DNA of 64,000 nt from Alphaproteobacteria bacterium (GTDB lineage: Bacteria > Pseudomonadota > Alphaproteobacteria > UBA9219). Position numbers and translations under genes: made by a program. The stretch spans positions 31,541-95,540 of the forward strand of contig JAGWIK010000007.1 in assembly GCA_028866275.1 (NCBI GenBank). The letters run 5' to 3'. Shown here one piece after another: positions 1-9,898 of this stretch (position 1 is its first letter; each line of letters opens with the position of its first letter). The notes below the pieces were generated by a model. It was not told the origin of the DNA, did no database searches, and saw only the letters and a list, made by a program, of their open reading frames with translations.

Positions 1-1
1 G

Positions 2-562
2 CCCAAAACGGCGCCGGCTCCGGCGCCCATCCTGTCGCCCCGCCTGCAAAGATGCCTGCAACGCGCCGACGACCTGCCCGATATCGCCGCGGCGGAATCC
101 GAAGCCTGGATCAGAAGCGGCGGCGGCAACGACGCCCATTTGTGCCGCGCTTTCGCGCAATCGAACCGCGGCATGCACGAAGACGCCGCGCGCGAATTCT
201 GGTATCTGGCCGCGGCCTATAAAAAGAAAGACCCCGCCCGCGCGGTGCAGATGCACGACATGGCGGGGCGCGAATTCATGCGCGCGCAGGATTATAAAAA
301 CGCCGACCGCCAATATGCCCGGGCGATGGCGATCGATCCGCGCGACTCCGACGCGCTGATCGGACAGGCGGAAACGCGGATGCAATCCGAACATTACTGG
401 GACGCCATCAGCGATCTCAATCGCGTGCTGAAAACCGACCCCGACAATATCGAAGCCCTGCGCCAGCGCGGGCGCGCATGGGCGGAACTGGGCGACGACA
501 GGGACGCGCGCGAAGATTTAATGCGCGCGGCCAATCTGGAAGGCGGCGGCAAAACGCCATGA
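2..562 (+). CDS. TPR-repeat protein, 5' truncated by window edge
   Basis: Frame is open from base 2 (PKTAPAPAPILSPRLQRCLQRADDLPDIAAAESEAW...); TPR-like repeats (YKNADRQYARAMAIDPRDSDALIG, YWDAISDLNRVLKTDPDNIEALRQRG). Confidence 0.75.
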   Translation, partial: PKTAPAPAPILSPRLQRCLQRADDLPDIAAAESEAWIRSGGGNDAHLCRAFAQSNRGMHEDAAREFWYLAAAYKKKDPARAVQMHDMAGREFMRAQDYKNADRQYARAMAIDPRDSDALIGQAETRMQSEHYWDAISDLNRVLKTDPDNIEALRQRGRAWAELGDDRDAREDLMRAANLEGGGKTP

Positions 563-1386
563 CCGTCACCCGCTTTGCGCCCAGCCCCACGGGGTATCTG
601 CATCTGGGGCATGCGTGGTCGGCCCTGTTCGCGCATCGCGCCGCGCAGGACGGCAATTTTTTGCTTCGCATCGAAGACATCGACCCCGTGCGGTGCAGAC
701 CGGCATTTACCGCCGCCATTTTCGACGATCTGCGCTGGCTCGGCCTGACATGGCCGGAACCGGTGCGGATCCAGTCGCAGCATATGGCCGATTATGCCGC
801 CGCGCTCGATGCGCTGCGCGGCATGGGGCTGCTTTATCCCTGTTTCTGCACGCGCCGCGAGATCGAAGTCGAGGCACGGCGGGCAGGGGCCGCGCCGCAC
901 GCCGAAGACGGCGGCTTTATCTATCCCGGCACATGCCGCGCTTTGCCGGCGGCGGAACGGGCGGCAAGGCTCGCCGAAAGCGCACAGGTCAACTGGCGGC
1001 TCGATATCGGGGCGGCGATGAAGCGCACAGGCGCGCTGTCCTGGCATGACCGCGCCAAAGGCCATATTGTCGCGCGGCCCGATTTGTTCGGCGATGTCGT
1101 GCTGGCGCGCAAGGACGTGCCCGCCAGTTACCATCTGTGCGTGACGGTCGACGATCATCTGCAGGGTGTCACGCTGGTGACGCGCGGCGAGGATCTCTTC
1201 GCATCGACCGATATTCACCGGCTGCTGCAGGCTTTGCTTGGGTGCGGCACGCCCGACTATCACCATCACCCGCTGCGCACGGATGCGGCGGGGCGGCGTT
1301 ACGCCAAACGCGATCAATCGGTCACGCTGCGCGCATTGCGCGACGCGGGCAAAACGCCGGAAGATATCGAAGCAATGATTACCTGA
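559..1386 (+). CDS. gluQ: Glutamyl-Q tRNA(Asp) synthetase
   Basis: MTVTRFAPSPTGYLHLGHAWSA class I aaRS signature, CFCTRREI...YPGTCR zinc-type motif, short length without anticodon-binding domain; ATGA overlap with upstream gene. Confidence 0.9.
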   Translation: MTVTRFAPSPTGYLHLGHAWSALFAHRAAQDGNFLLRIEDIDPVRCRPAFTAAIFDDLRWLGLTWPEPVRIQSQHMADYAAALDALRGMGLLYPCFCTRREIEVEARRAGAAPHAEDGGFIYPGTCRALPAAERAARLAESAQVNWRLDIGAAMKRTGALSWHDRAKGHIVARPDLFGDVVLARKDVPASYHLCVTVDDHLQGVTLVTRGEDLFASTDIHRLLQALLGCGTPDYHHHPLRTDAAGRRYAKRDQSVTLRALRDAGKTPEDIEAMIT

Positions 1387-2350
1387 AATGATAGCCGATG
1401 CCGACGCGCGTGGTGGCGTCGCTGGTCATGCTGCCGGGGGCGGACGTTGTCGTGCCGGTGGCGGCATCGTAATTCAGCGGGCTTGCGCCGGAATGGAAGT
1501 GGTCATAGTCGAACGTGGTGAACAGTTCCACGTCGCGCGTCAGGTCATAGCCCAGCTTGGCTCCGGCCTTTTCCATGCCGGTGGCGCCCAGATCATAGGT
1601 TTCGTTGTTTGTCGCCGTCATTCTGCCGCCGACAGTCGTGCCGCCAGACCCATAAACCGACAGCATCAAACGGTCGGTCGGGGCATATTGCATCATAACC
1701 CCGCCCAGCACGTCGAAATTGTGATAATCTTCCGATTGGCCCTGACCCAGATCGCGTGTCCAGTAACGGAAACCGCCGTCGATATAGGGGATAAACATGA
1801 CGCTTTGGCTGACCTGCAAGCCTTGGCCGATTTTGGCGTCGATGGTCGAAATGGTCTGATGCGCCGACGACCCCGTCAGCGCGTTAAACTTGCCTGTGGC
1901 GGCGTCGTAAGATGCGCTGTCATGCGCGTTGCCAAGCGAGATCGACCCGTCGAAGGACAGATACAGGTTGCCGTGCGTCATATAGCTGCCGCCACCGGCC
2001 AGCGACGGCAACCAGCCATGTTCGCTGTTGCCGACAGGGCTCGAGTTTTCCTTGTAATTGAAAAAACTGGTTCCGGCCGCAGCCCACAATTCGTTGTCAA
2101 AGTGATAGAAGCGCGTCGCGGGCAGTTCTTCTTCCGTCGGCTGCGCCATCGTTTCGGGCGAGATGGTGGCGTTCTGCACGTCGGGCGTAATGTTGCTGTA
2201 TTGAATCGCGTCGCGGTTAACGGCGTAATAGGGTTGATAGCCCTCATCGGCCCGCGCCGCGCTTGCGCCAAAACCGGCAAAAACCGCCAGCGCCAAGGCT
2301 GCCAGCGACGATGTTTTGGTCAAAATCTGCTTTGTCGTCGAGCGAGTCAT
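1379..2350 (-). CDS. Outer-membrane beta-barrel protein
   Basis: Signal peptide (LAALALAVFAGFGASAARA), alternating amphipathic strands, C-terminal GIGYHFR. Confidence 0.7.
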   Translation of the reverse strand: MTRSTTKQILTKTSSLAALALAVFAGFGASAARADEGYQPYYAVNRDAIQYSNITPDVQNATISPETMAQPTEEELPATRFYHFDNELWAAAGTSFFNYKENSSPVGNSEHGWLPSLAGGGSYMTHGNLYLSFDGSISLGNAHDSASYDAATGKFNALTGSSAHQTISTIDAKIGQGLQVSQSVMFIPYIDGGFRYWTRDLGQGQSEDYHNFDVLGGVMMQYAPTDRLMLSVYGSGGTTVGGRMTATNNETYDLGATGMEKAGAKLGYDLTRDVELFTTFDYDHFHSGASPLNYDAATGTTTSAPGSMTSDATTRVGIGYHFR

Positions 2351-2422
2351 GTAAGTCTCCGGCGCAAATGGATAATTCGATGATGCCCTTATGCCACGGC
2401 AAAAGATAAGAAAATATTAAGG

Positions 2423-2608
2423 TTAAGGGGGCTGTTTCCGCGCCATGACATAGCGCATTTTATCGACGGCCAGCCGCTTGATTTGTATCGGGTTGGCCGA
2501 TAACGGGGCCTGAAAGACAACCTCCGTGCCGGTTGCGGCATCGACGGCGGTTACGCGCAGGCTGTGGCCGAATTGACGCGTTTCAATAAGAATTTCGTGT
2601 TTGGACAT
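2423..2608 (-). CDS. Small conserved hypothetical protein
   Basis: 61 aa ORF MSKHEILIETRQFGHSLRVTAVDAATGTEVVFQAP...; compact, clean start/stop between genes. Confidence 0.6.
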   Translation of the reverse strand: MSKHEILIETRQFGHSLRVTAVDAATGTEVVFQAPLSANPIQIKRLAVDKMRYVMARKQPP

Positions 2609-2754
2609 GTTCCGACTTTATGCGGGACGGGGAAACGCGGCAAGATGCTACCCGCACGGGGACGACAAAGCACGAATATATTCCGACGCTAAAGCCCCCT
2701 TGCTGTAGCGCGTCGCTTCGGCTAAACACCCAAGCTTCATCTTTGCAAAATTGA

Positions 2755-3831
<1,077 letters not shown>

Positions 3832-3863
3832 AATACCGAAACTCCAAAGCAGAAAGACCGACA

Positions 3864-4178
3864 ATGAAAATCTATTTGACCGATATGGAAGGCAAGGAAC
3901 ACGAATTGATGGCGACCGAAGAATGGACGGTCATGGAAATCATCCGCGAAGGCGGCATTCCCATTCTGGCGCAATGCGGCGGATCGTGCGCCTGCGCTAC
4001 CTGCCATGTTTATGTCGACCCGTCATGGCAGGGCAAACTGCCCGAACCGAACGAGGAAGAAGTCGGCATGCTCGACGGCGCCTTCGACGTCACCCACGAC
4101 TCGCGCCTCGCCTGCCAACTTATCTTCACCAAGGATCTGGACGGCTTGAAGGTCAAGCTGGCCGCCGGTTCCGTTTAA
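3864..4178 (+). CDS. 2Fe-2S ferredoxin
   Basis: CGGSCACATCHVYV...LACQL [2Fe-2S] cysteine pattern; start at ATG 3864. Confidence 0.9.
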   Translation: MKIYLTDMEGKEHELMATEEWTVMEIIREGGIPILAQCGGSCACATCHVYVDPSWQGKLPEPNEEEVGMLDGAFDVTHDSRLACQLIFTKDLDGLKVKLAAGSV

Positions 4179-4201
4179 AAACCCGCTGTTATGTGAAGAG
4201 G

Positions 4202-4227
4202 AGGCGGTCGTAACCGCCTTCTTTTTT
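4202..4227 (+). terminator. Rho-independent terminator after ferredoxin
   Basis: AGGCGGT-CGTA-ACCGCCT followed by TCTTTTTT. Confidence 0.8.
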
Positions 4228-4302
4228 GCCCTTTACAACTAAAAATAGGCAGTTTAATGTCTAAAAATGGTATTCAGGGCGGTGTGTCATAAGGAGAAAG
4301 CA

Positions 4303-4527
4303 TTGAAAGTTTCCAACACAGAAAATGATACGGCTTTATTCGAAGGCATTGATTTCGCCGAATTGGAAGACCGGTTCGGCCAGGACAGCGCGCGCGCCAT
4401 TTTGCGCACGCTGGAACAATTCGAAGGCATCCCCGAATTTCGCGTCGCGACTTTGTCGTGCGAAGACAGAATGCGCAACGTGATGCAGGCGATGAAAGAC
4501 AACATCCGGTTTCAAACCAGACATTAA
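4303..4527 (+). CDS. Small hypothetical protein
   Basis: TTG start at 4303 preceded by AAGGAG; LKVSNTENDTALFEGIDFAELEDRFGQDSARAIL... Confidence 0.5.
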   Translation: MKVSNTENDTALFEGIDFAELEDRFGQDSARAILRTLEQFEGIPEFRVATLSCEDRMRNVMQAMKDNIRFQTRH

Positions 4528-4838
4528 ACCGCGGGCCCATCGTGTTATATGAAGAACTTCATCGCCGTTACGGAACCCATGTGTCGCAACGCGTGAAACG
4601 CGAATTGACGGCAAGCGATTTCGACGCCGTCGCTATCGACGATCTGCCCGAATGGCTGGAGGCGCGCGCCGAAGCCGCGCATGACGAATACCGCCAATTG
4701 CTCAACAACCCGATCTCGATGGCCAGCGGCGACCAAAGCGCGGCGGGCGCCGCCTGCCGCCGCTGGCGCGAAGCCGAAGATCTGGCCTATTTGATCGCCG
4801 TGGCCGAGGATGTCGGCGCGGCGGTTCGCATATCGTAA
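4458..4838 (+). CDS. Hypothetical protein (true start probably internal, near GTG 4542)
   Basis: ORF with plausible composition from VLYEELHRRYGTHVSQRVKREL onward; overlaps the preceding gene in another frame only in its N-terminus. Confidence 0.4.
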   Translation: MRRQNAQRDAGDERQHPVSNQTLNRGPIVLYEELHRRYGTHVSQRVKRELTASDFDAVAIDDLPEWLEARAEAAHDEYRQLLNNPISMASGDQSAAGAACRRWREAEDLAYLIAVAEDVGAAVRIS

Positions 4839-5058
4839 CGGCCGCAACTAATTATTATCTTGTATTACGGATGGGTGCGGCCTACATTGCGCCGCAATAT
4901 GGCGGGTATCTTCTTCGGAACAGTCTTCCTGAAATCGTAACGCGCCAAAGGGGCAGGCCTATCATGTCGATAAAGGCCGCTAACGGAAACGACCGCCGCC
5001 CCTTGCGTGAATGTACGTGTTACAGCGCGTGTTACAGTGCGTGTCGAACAAGGACAAT

Positions 5059-6651
5059 ATGACGATCGATTTCAACGGCCTTGGCTTGCCGCCAAAGCTT
5101 CTTCACGCCTTGGCGCGCATGAATTTCACCGCGCCGACCCCCATTCAGGCGCAAGCCATCCCCGCGGCCTTGCAGGGCCGTGACATTCTGGGCTCCGCCG
5201 CGACGGGCACGGGTAAAACCGGCGCGTTCGGCATTCCGCTGATCGCGCATCTGATGGAACATACAGATCATGCCGCGCTGGTGATGACGCCGACCCGCGA
5301 ACTGGCGGCGCAGGTCGTCGCCTCGCTGCAACAAATGATCCCCGTGGCCGGCATCAACACCGCGCTCCTGATCGGCGGCGAAGCGATGCCGCGCCAGTTG
5401 CGGCAATTGCAAAAACATCCGCGCCTGATCGTGGGCACGCCGGGCCGCATCAACGACCATCTGCTGCGCCGCAGCCTGTCTTTGGCCAATGTGCGCTTTC
5501 TGGTGCTGGACGAAACCGACCGCATGCTCGATATGGGCTTCGGCGTGCAGATCGACAAGATCGTCGCGCATCTGCCCGGCGAACGCCAGACGCTGCTGTT
5601 TTCCGCGACCCTGCCGGCGGGCATCGTCAAGCTGTCGTCGAAATACATGAAAAACCCCGAACGCATCAGCGCAGGGTCGACCGTCGCCGCCGCGCCGAAC
5701 ATCAAGCAGGAATTGATACAGGTCGGCGATCACGAAAAATACCCGACGCTTCTGGAACAGCTGCGCGCGCACGAAGGCTCGGCGATTATTTTCGTCAAAA
5801 CCAAATGGGGCGCCGACAAACTTGCCGAAAAACTGTCGCGCGAGAAATTACAGGCCGACGCCATTCACGGCGATTTGCGCCAGTCGCGCCGCGACCGCGT
5901 CATCCAGTCTTTCCGCGACAGGAAATTCCGTTTTCTGGTGGCGACCGATCTGGCGGCGCGCGGCCTCGATGTGCCGCATATCGGCCTTGTCATCAATTAC
6001 GACCTGCCGCAACAACCGGAAGATTACATCCACCGCATCGGCCGCACCGCGCGCGCGGGCGCGTCGGGCAAGGCGATCAACTTCCTGACCTCGGCCGACC
6101 GTCCGAAATGGAACGCTATTCATCGCATGATGAATCCGGGCGCCGCGCCCGAACGCGCGCCGCGTCAGGAACGCAGCTATAAACCGGCGGAAAAAAGCAG
6201 AGAAAAACGCAGATACGATCACAAATCCCGTGACGGCGACGCGCGCGACCATAAATCGCGTGAGCACGGGCCGCGCGATCATGGGCCACGTGAGCACGGG
6301 CCGCGCGACCACACGCCACGCGACGATAAAGCTTATGGTCACAAACCGCGCGATCATAAACCCCGCGACCATAAACCGCGCGATGGCGAAACGCGCGACC
6401 CTCACAGCCGCGACCGGCGCGCGCCCGCGGCGCACGGCCATGAACCGCGCAGCCATGAATCCCGCGGCCACGAACCGCGTGCGCATGAATCGCGCGGGCA
6501 TCATCCGCGCGGCGCGGAAATGCGGGGGCAGGACGGCCCGGCCAAGCGCGCCGACGGCACCCATTTCTCGCGCGACAAAAAACCGCATGGCAAAGGCTGG
6601 GGCGCGCGCAAACCCATGAACAAACAGGGCGGCGGCCACGGCAAGGCGTAA
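5059..6651 (+). CDS. DEAD-box RNA helicase with long RDH/REH-repeat tail
   Basis: ATGTGKTGA, PTRELAAQ, DETD, SAT, IGRTARAG motifs; start ATG 5059 preceded by AAGGA. Confidence 0.93.
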   Translation: MTIDFNGLGLPPKLLHALARMNFTAPTPIQAQAIPAALQGRDILGSAATGTGKTGAFGIPLIAHLMEHTDHAALVMTPTRELAAQVVASLQQMIPVAGINTALLIGGEAMPRQLRQLQKHPRLIVGTPGRINDHLLRRSLSLANVRFLVLDETDRMLDMGFGVQIDKIVAHLPGERQTLLFSATLPAGIVKLSSKYMKNPERISAGSTVAAAPNIKQELIQVGDHEKYPTLLEQLRAHEGSAIIFVKTKWGADKLAEKLSREKLQADAIHGDLRQSRRDRVIQSFRDRKFRFLVATDLAARGLDVPHIGLVINYDLPQQPEDYIHRIGRTARAGASGKAINFLTSADRPKWNAIHRMMNPGAAPERAPRQERSYKPAEKSREKRRYDHKSRDGDARDHKSREHGPRDHGPREHGPRDHTPRDDKAYGHKPRDHKPRDHKPRDGETRDPHSRDRRAPAAHGHEPRSHESRGHEPRAHESRGHHPRGAEMRGQDGPAKRADGTHFSRDKKPHGKGWGARKPMNKQGGGHGKA

Positions 6652-6666
6652 AGGTTACGGGTTATG

Positions 6667-6809
<143 letters not shown>

Positions 6810-6925
6810 CGTGCATTTGCTGATGTGATTCCAGTTCCACGCTTGGTGCGCAAGTAATTTTGTTCTTTCATGGCGAAGCGCGTTAATATAGAAAGCCAAT
6901 ATGTGCGTATTTTTAAGGAAAAATT

Positions 6926-7549
6926 ATGAATCCTATTGAACAAGCCTTTCATGCTGCGAAAGCCATTTGCGGCCCTGTCTGCAAACTTGCCAATGAATGG
7001 CGCGATACCTTGTTGTACACAGGTATCGCCGTTGGACTTGGGTTTGCCCTGGTGCATGGCGGTGGCAGAGCGTCGGCAAACATGGCCCAAAACATTGTTC
7101 TTCAACGTGAGTTGATTAGAGCCTTGATGTGGAATTTTGGTAAATTTAAGAAAATAGCCGGATACGATCCGGTTCCTGTGGATAGAGCAAAAAACTCTCT
7201 TGCCGCGCTCTTTGTGGTCGCGTCTGTGGGGATGGTAGGTGAGATGCCTCCGCTTTCGACGCATGTGCATACATTTGGCCTAACGGTCCAAGTTGTCGCT
7301 GGTACCTTGACGGGGCTTGGTCTATATGGACGTGGTTCCGGAGTTCGCGATATTCCCGCATTGTATTTTCATGATCAAACCGGCATGTGGGATTGGCCGC
7401 GCAAGCAGGGCGGCGGAACAACGCAGACGCAAAAGTTGAAAAACGCGTTCGGAAAATTTGGCAGAACGCTGGCGGGGTACGTGCCGGTTCCCCGCCCTGC
7501 CTATAGTCCGTCTCCTGTTGCGAGTCGTTCTTCTGCCGAGGTGGGCTAA
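6926..7549 (+). CDS. Orphan putative membrane protein
   Basis: 207 aa, hydrophobic segments LLYTGIAVGLGFALVHGGG and SLAALFVVASVGMVG; upstream AAGGAAAAATT-ATG; locally lower GC. Confidence 0.6.
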   Translation: MNPIEQAFHAAKAICGPVCKLANEWRDTLLYTGIAVGLGFALVHGGGRASANMAQNIVLQRELIRALMWNFGKFKKIAGYDPVPVDRAKNSLAALFVVASVGMVGEMPPLSTHVHTFGLTVQVVAGTLTGLGLYGRGSGVRDIPALYFHDQTGMWDWPRKQGGGTTQTQKLKNAFGKFGRTLAGYVPVPRPAYSPSPVASRSSAEVG

Positions 7550-7594
7550 GAAAGACGATCACGACACAGTCAACGGCGGTTGCCCGGCGAAACC

Positions 7595-8614
7595 CTATCC
7601 CAAATAATCCTTGGCAAGCAGCTCTGCAATCTGCACGGCGTTCAACGCCGCGCCTTTGCGCAGATTGTCGCCGACCACCCATAAATTCAGCCCGTTTTCG
7701 ACGCTGATATCCTCGCGGATACGGCTGACGAAAACATTGTCTTCGCCCGCGCACTCAACCGGCGTCACGAACCCGTCTTCGTGATGATGGTCGATGACGG
7801 TAACGCCCTTGGCCTTTTTCAACGCCGCGCGCGCTTCGCCCGCGCTGATGGGGTTTTCGAATTCGACATTGACCGCTTCGGCATGGCCGATGAAAACAGG
7901 CACGCGCACGCAGGTCGCCGACAGTTTGATCTTGGGGTCGAGGATCTTCTTGGTCTCGGCCATCATCTTCCATTCTTCCTTCGTCATGCCGTCATCCATA
8001 AAAACATCGATCTGCGGAATGACGTTGAAGGCGATCTGCTTGCGGAATTGTTCCTTTTTCAACTCGTCGTTGACGAACACCGCGCGCGTTTGCGTGAACA
8101 ACTCGTCCATCGCCTCCTTGCCCGCGCCCGACACCGATTGATAGGTGGCCACAACGATGCGCGTGATTTTGGCAAGGTCATGCAAAGGCTTTAACGCCAC
8201 CAGCATCTGAATGGTCGAACAATTGGGGTTGGCGATGATATTGCGTTTTTTGTATCCGGCAATGGCTTCGGGGTTGACTTCGGGCACCACCAGCGGCACA
8301 TCCGGATCCATGCGAAATTGTGACGTGTTGTCGATGACGACGCATCCGGCCTTGCCCGCGCGCGGCGCGAATTCCGCCGAAACTTTCGCCCCGGCCGAAG
8401 ACAGGCATATGTCCGTGCCTTTGAAATCATAGGTCGCAAGATCTTGCACCGTCAGCACATCGTCTTCGCCGAAACTGACCTCGCCGCCCGCCGAACGTCC
8501 GGATGCCAACGCGATAACGTCCGCCACCGGAAAGCCGCGTTCGGCCACGGTTTTCAACATTTCGCGGCCCACGGCCCCGGTCGCGCCGACAACGGCTATT
8601 TTGTATTTTTTCAT
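7595..8614 (-). CDS. asd: Aspartate-semialdehyde dehydrogenase
   Basis: MKKYKIAVVGATGAVGREML, NPNCSTIQMLVALKPLHD active-site Cys motif. Confidence 0.95.
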   Translation of the reverse strand: MKKYKIAVVGATGAVGREMLKTVAERGFPVADVIALASGRSAGGEVSFGEDDVLTVQDLATYDFKGTDICLSSAGAKVSAEFAPRAGKAGCVVIDNTSQFRMDPDVPLVVPEVNPEAIAGYKKRNIIANPNCSTIQMLVALKPLHDLAKITRIVVATYQSVSGAGKEAMDELFTQTRAVFVNDELKKEQFRKQIAFNVIPQIDVFMDDGMTKEEWKMMAETKKILDPKIKLSATCVRVPVFIGHAEAVNVEFENPISAGEARAALKKAKGVTVIDHHHEDGFVTPVECAGEDNVFVSRIREDISVENGLNLWVVGDNLRKGAALNAVQIAELLAKDYLG

Positions 8615-8770
8615 GATGTTAAACCTGTGCTTTGATGTGCCTTGCGAACCCAGACTACATAATATCTTTCGCAATTGCAGCAACGGAAAAGGCAGGGGAA
8701 AAACACGCGTTTTAACTCTTTGTTCACGGCCGTTAACGCAAGATAGGGTGAAACTTTTCGGAGTCCTTCC

Positions 8771-9895
8771 ATGAAATCCGTCGTGATAGCCGGTTACGTC
8801 CGGTCGCCCTTCTGCCTCGCCAACAAAGGCGAACTGGCCAAAACGCGCCCCGATGACATGGCCGCGACCGTCATTCGCGCGTTGGTTGAACGCAGCAAGG
8901 TAAACCCCGCCGATATCGAAGATTTAATTCTGGGCTGCGCCTTTCCCGAAGGCGAACAGGGGCTCAACGTCGCGCGGCTGATCGGATTTCTGGCGCAACT
9001 GCCGCCGACCGTCGCGGGCACGACGGTCAACCGTTTTTGCGGCTCGTCGATGCAAAGCATCCATATGGCGGCGGGCGCCATACAAATGGGCGCGGGCGAC
9101 GCCTTCATCTGCGCCGGCGTCGAAAGCATGACGCGCGTGCCGATGTCGGGGTTCAACCCGATGCCGAACCCCGCGCTGGCCGAAAAATACCCGGCGGCCT
9201 ATATGAGCATGGGGGCGACCGCCGAAAACGTCGCCAGAAAATACGGCATTTCCCGCAAGGATCAGGAAGCCTTCGCCGTGCTGTCGCAGGCCAAAGCCGC
9301 CGCCGCGCAGAATGCCGGAAAATTCGCCGATGAAATCATCGCGGTTGCGGGCGTGGACAAAGACGGCTGCCCGCGCCCCGGCACCACGGCGGAAAAACTC
9401 GCCGAACTGAAACCGGCTTTCGACGAAAAGGGCAGCGTGACGGCGGGCACATCCTCGCCGCTGACCGACGGCGCGGCGGCCACGCTGGTGACGTCCGAAG
9501 ATTACGCGCGCGCCAACGGGCTGACGATATTGGCGCGGGTCAAATCCATCGCCGTGGCGGGATGCCTGCCGGAAATCATGGGCATCGGCCCCGTGGCGGC
9601 GACGCAAAAAGCGTTGAAACGCGCCGGATTGACAATCGCCGACATCGACATCATCGAACTCAACGAAGCTTTTTCCAGCCAGTCGCTGGCCTGCATCCAC
9701 GATCTGGGCATCGACATTTCGCGCGTCAATCTCGACGGCGGCGCCATCGCGCTGGGCCATCCGCTGGGCGCGACCGGCGCGCGCATCACCGGCAAGGCCG
9801 CGTCGCTTCTGAAACGTGAAGGCAAAAAATTCGCGCTGGCCACGCAATGTATCGGCGGCGGGCAGGGCATCGCGACCATTCTGGAGGCAGTGTAA
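8771..9895 (+). CDS. Acetyl-CoA acyltransferase (thiolase)
   Basis: NRFCGSSMQSIHMAAG, GGAIALGHPLGATGAR, CIGGGQG thiolase motifs. Confidence 0.93.
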   Translation: MKSVVIAGYVRSPFCLANKGELAKTRPDDMAATVIRALVERSKVNPADIEDLILGCAFPEGEQGLNVARLIGFLAQLPPTVAGTTVNRFCGSSMQSIHMAAGAIQMGAGDAFICAGVESMTRVPMSGFNPMPNPALAEKYPAAYMSMGATAENVARKYGISRKDQEAFAVLSQAKAAAAQNAGKFADEIIAVAGVDKDGCPRPGTTAEKLAELKPAFDEKGSVTAGTSSPLTDGAAATLVTSEDYARANGLTILARVKSIAVAGCLPEIMGIGPVAATQKALKRAGLTIADIDIIELNEAFSSQSLACIHDLGIDISRVNLDGGAIALGHPLGATGARITGKAASLLKREGKKFALATQCIGGGQGIATILEAV

Positions 9896-9898
9896 GTC

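Noticed and set aside
6190-6540. CRISPR-like repeats
   Set aside because: Short in-frame coding repeats within the helicase tail, no uniform spacers. No CRISPR array was found in the window.
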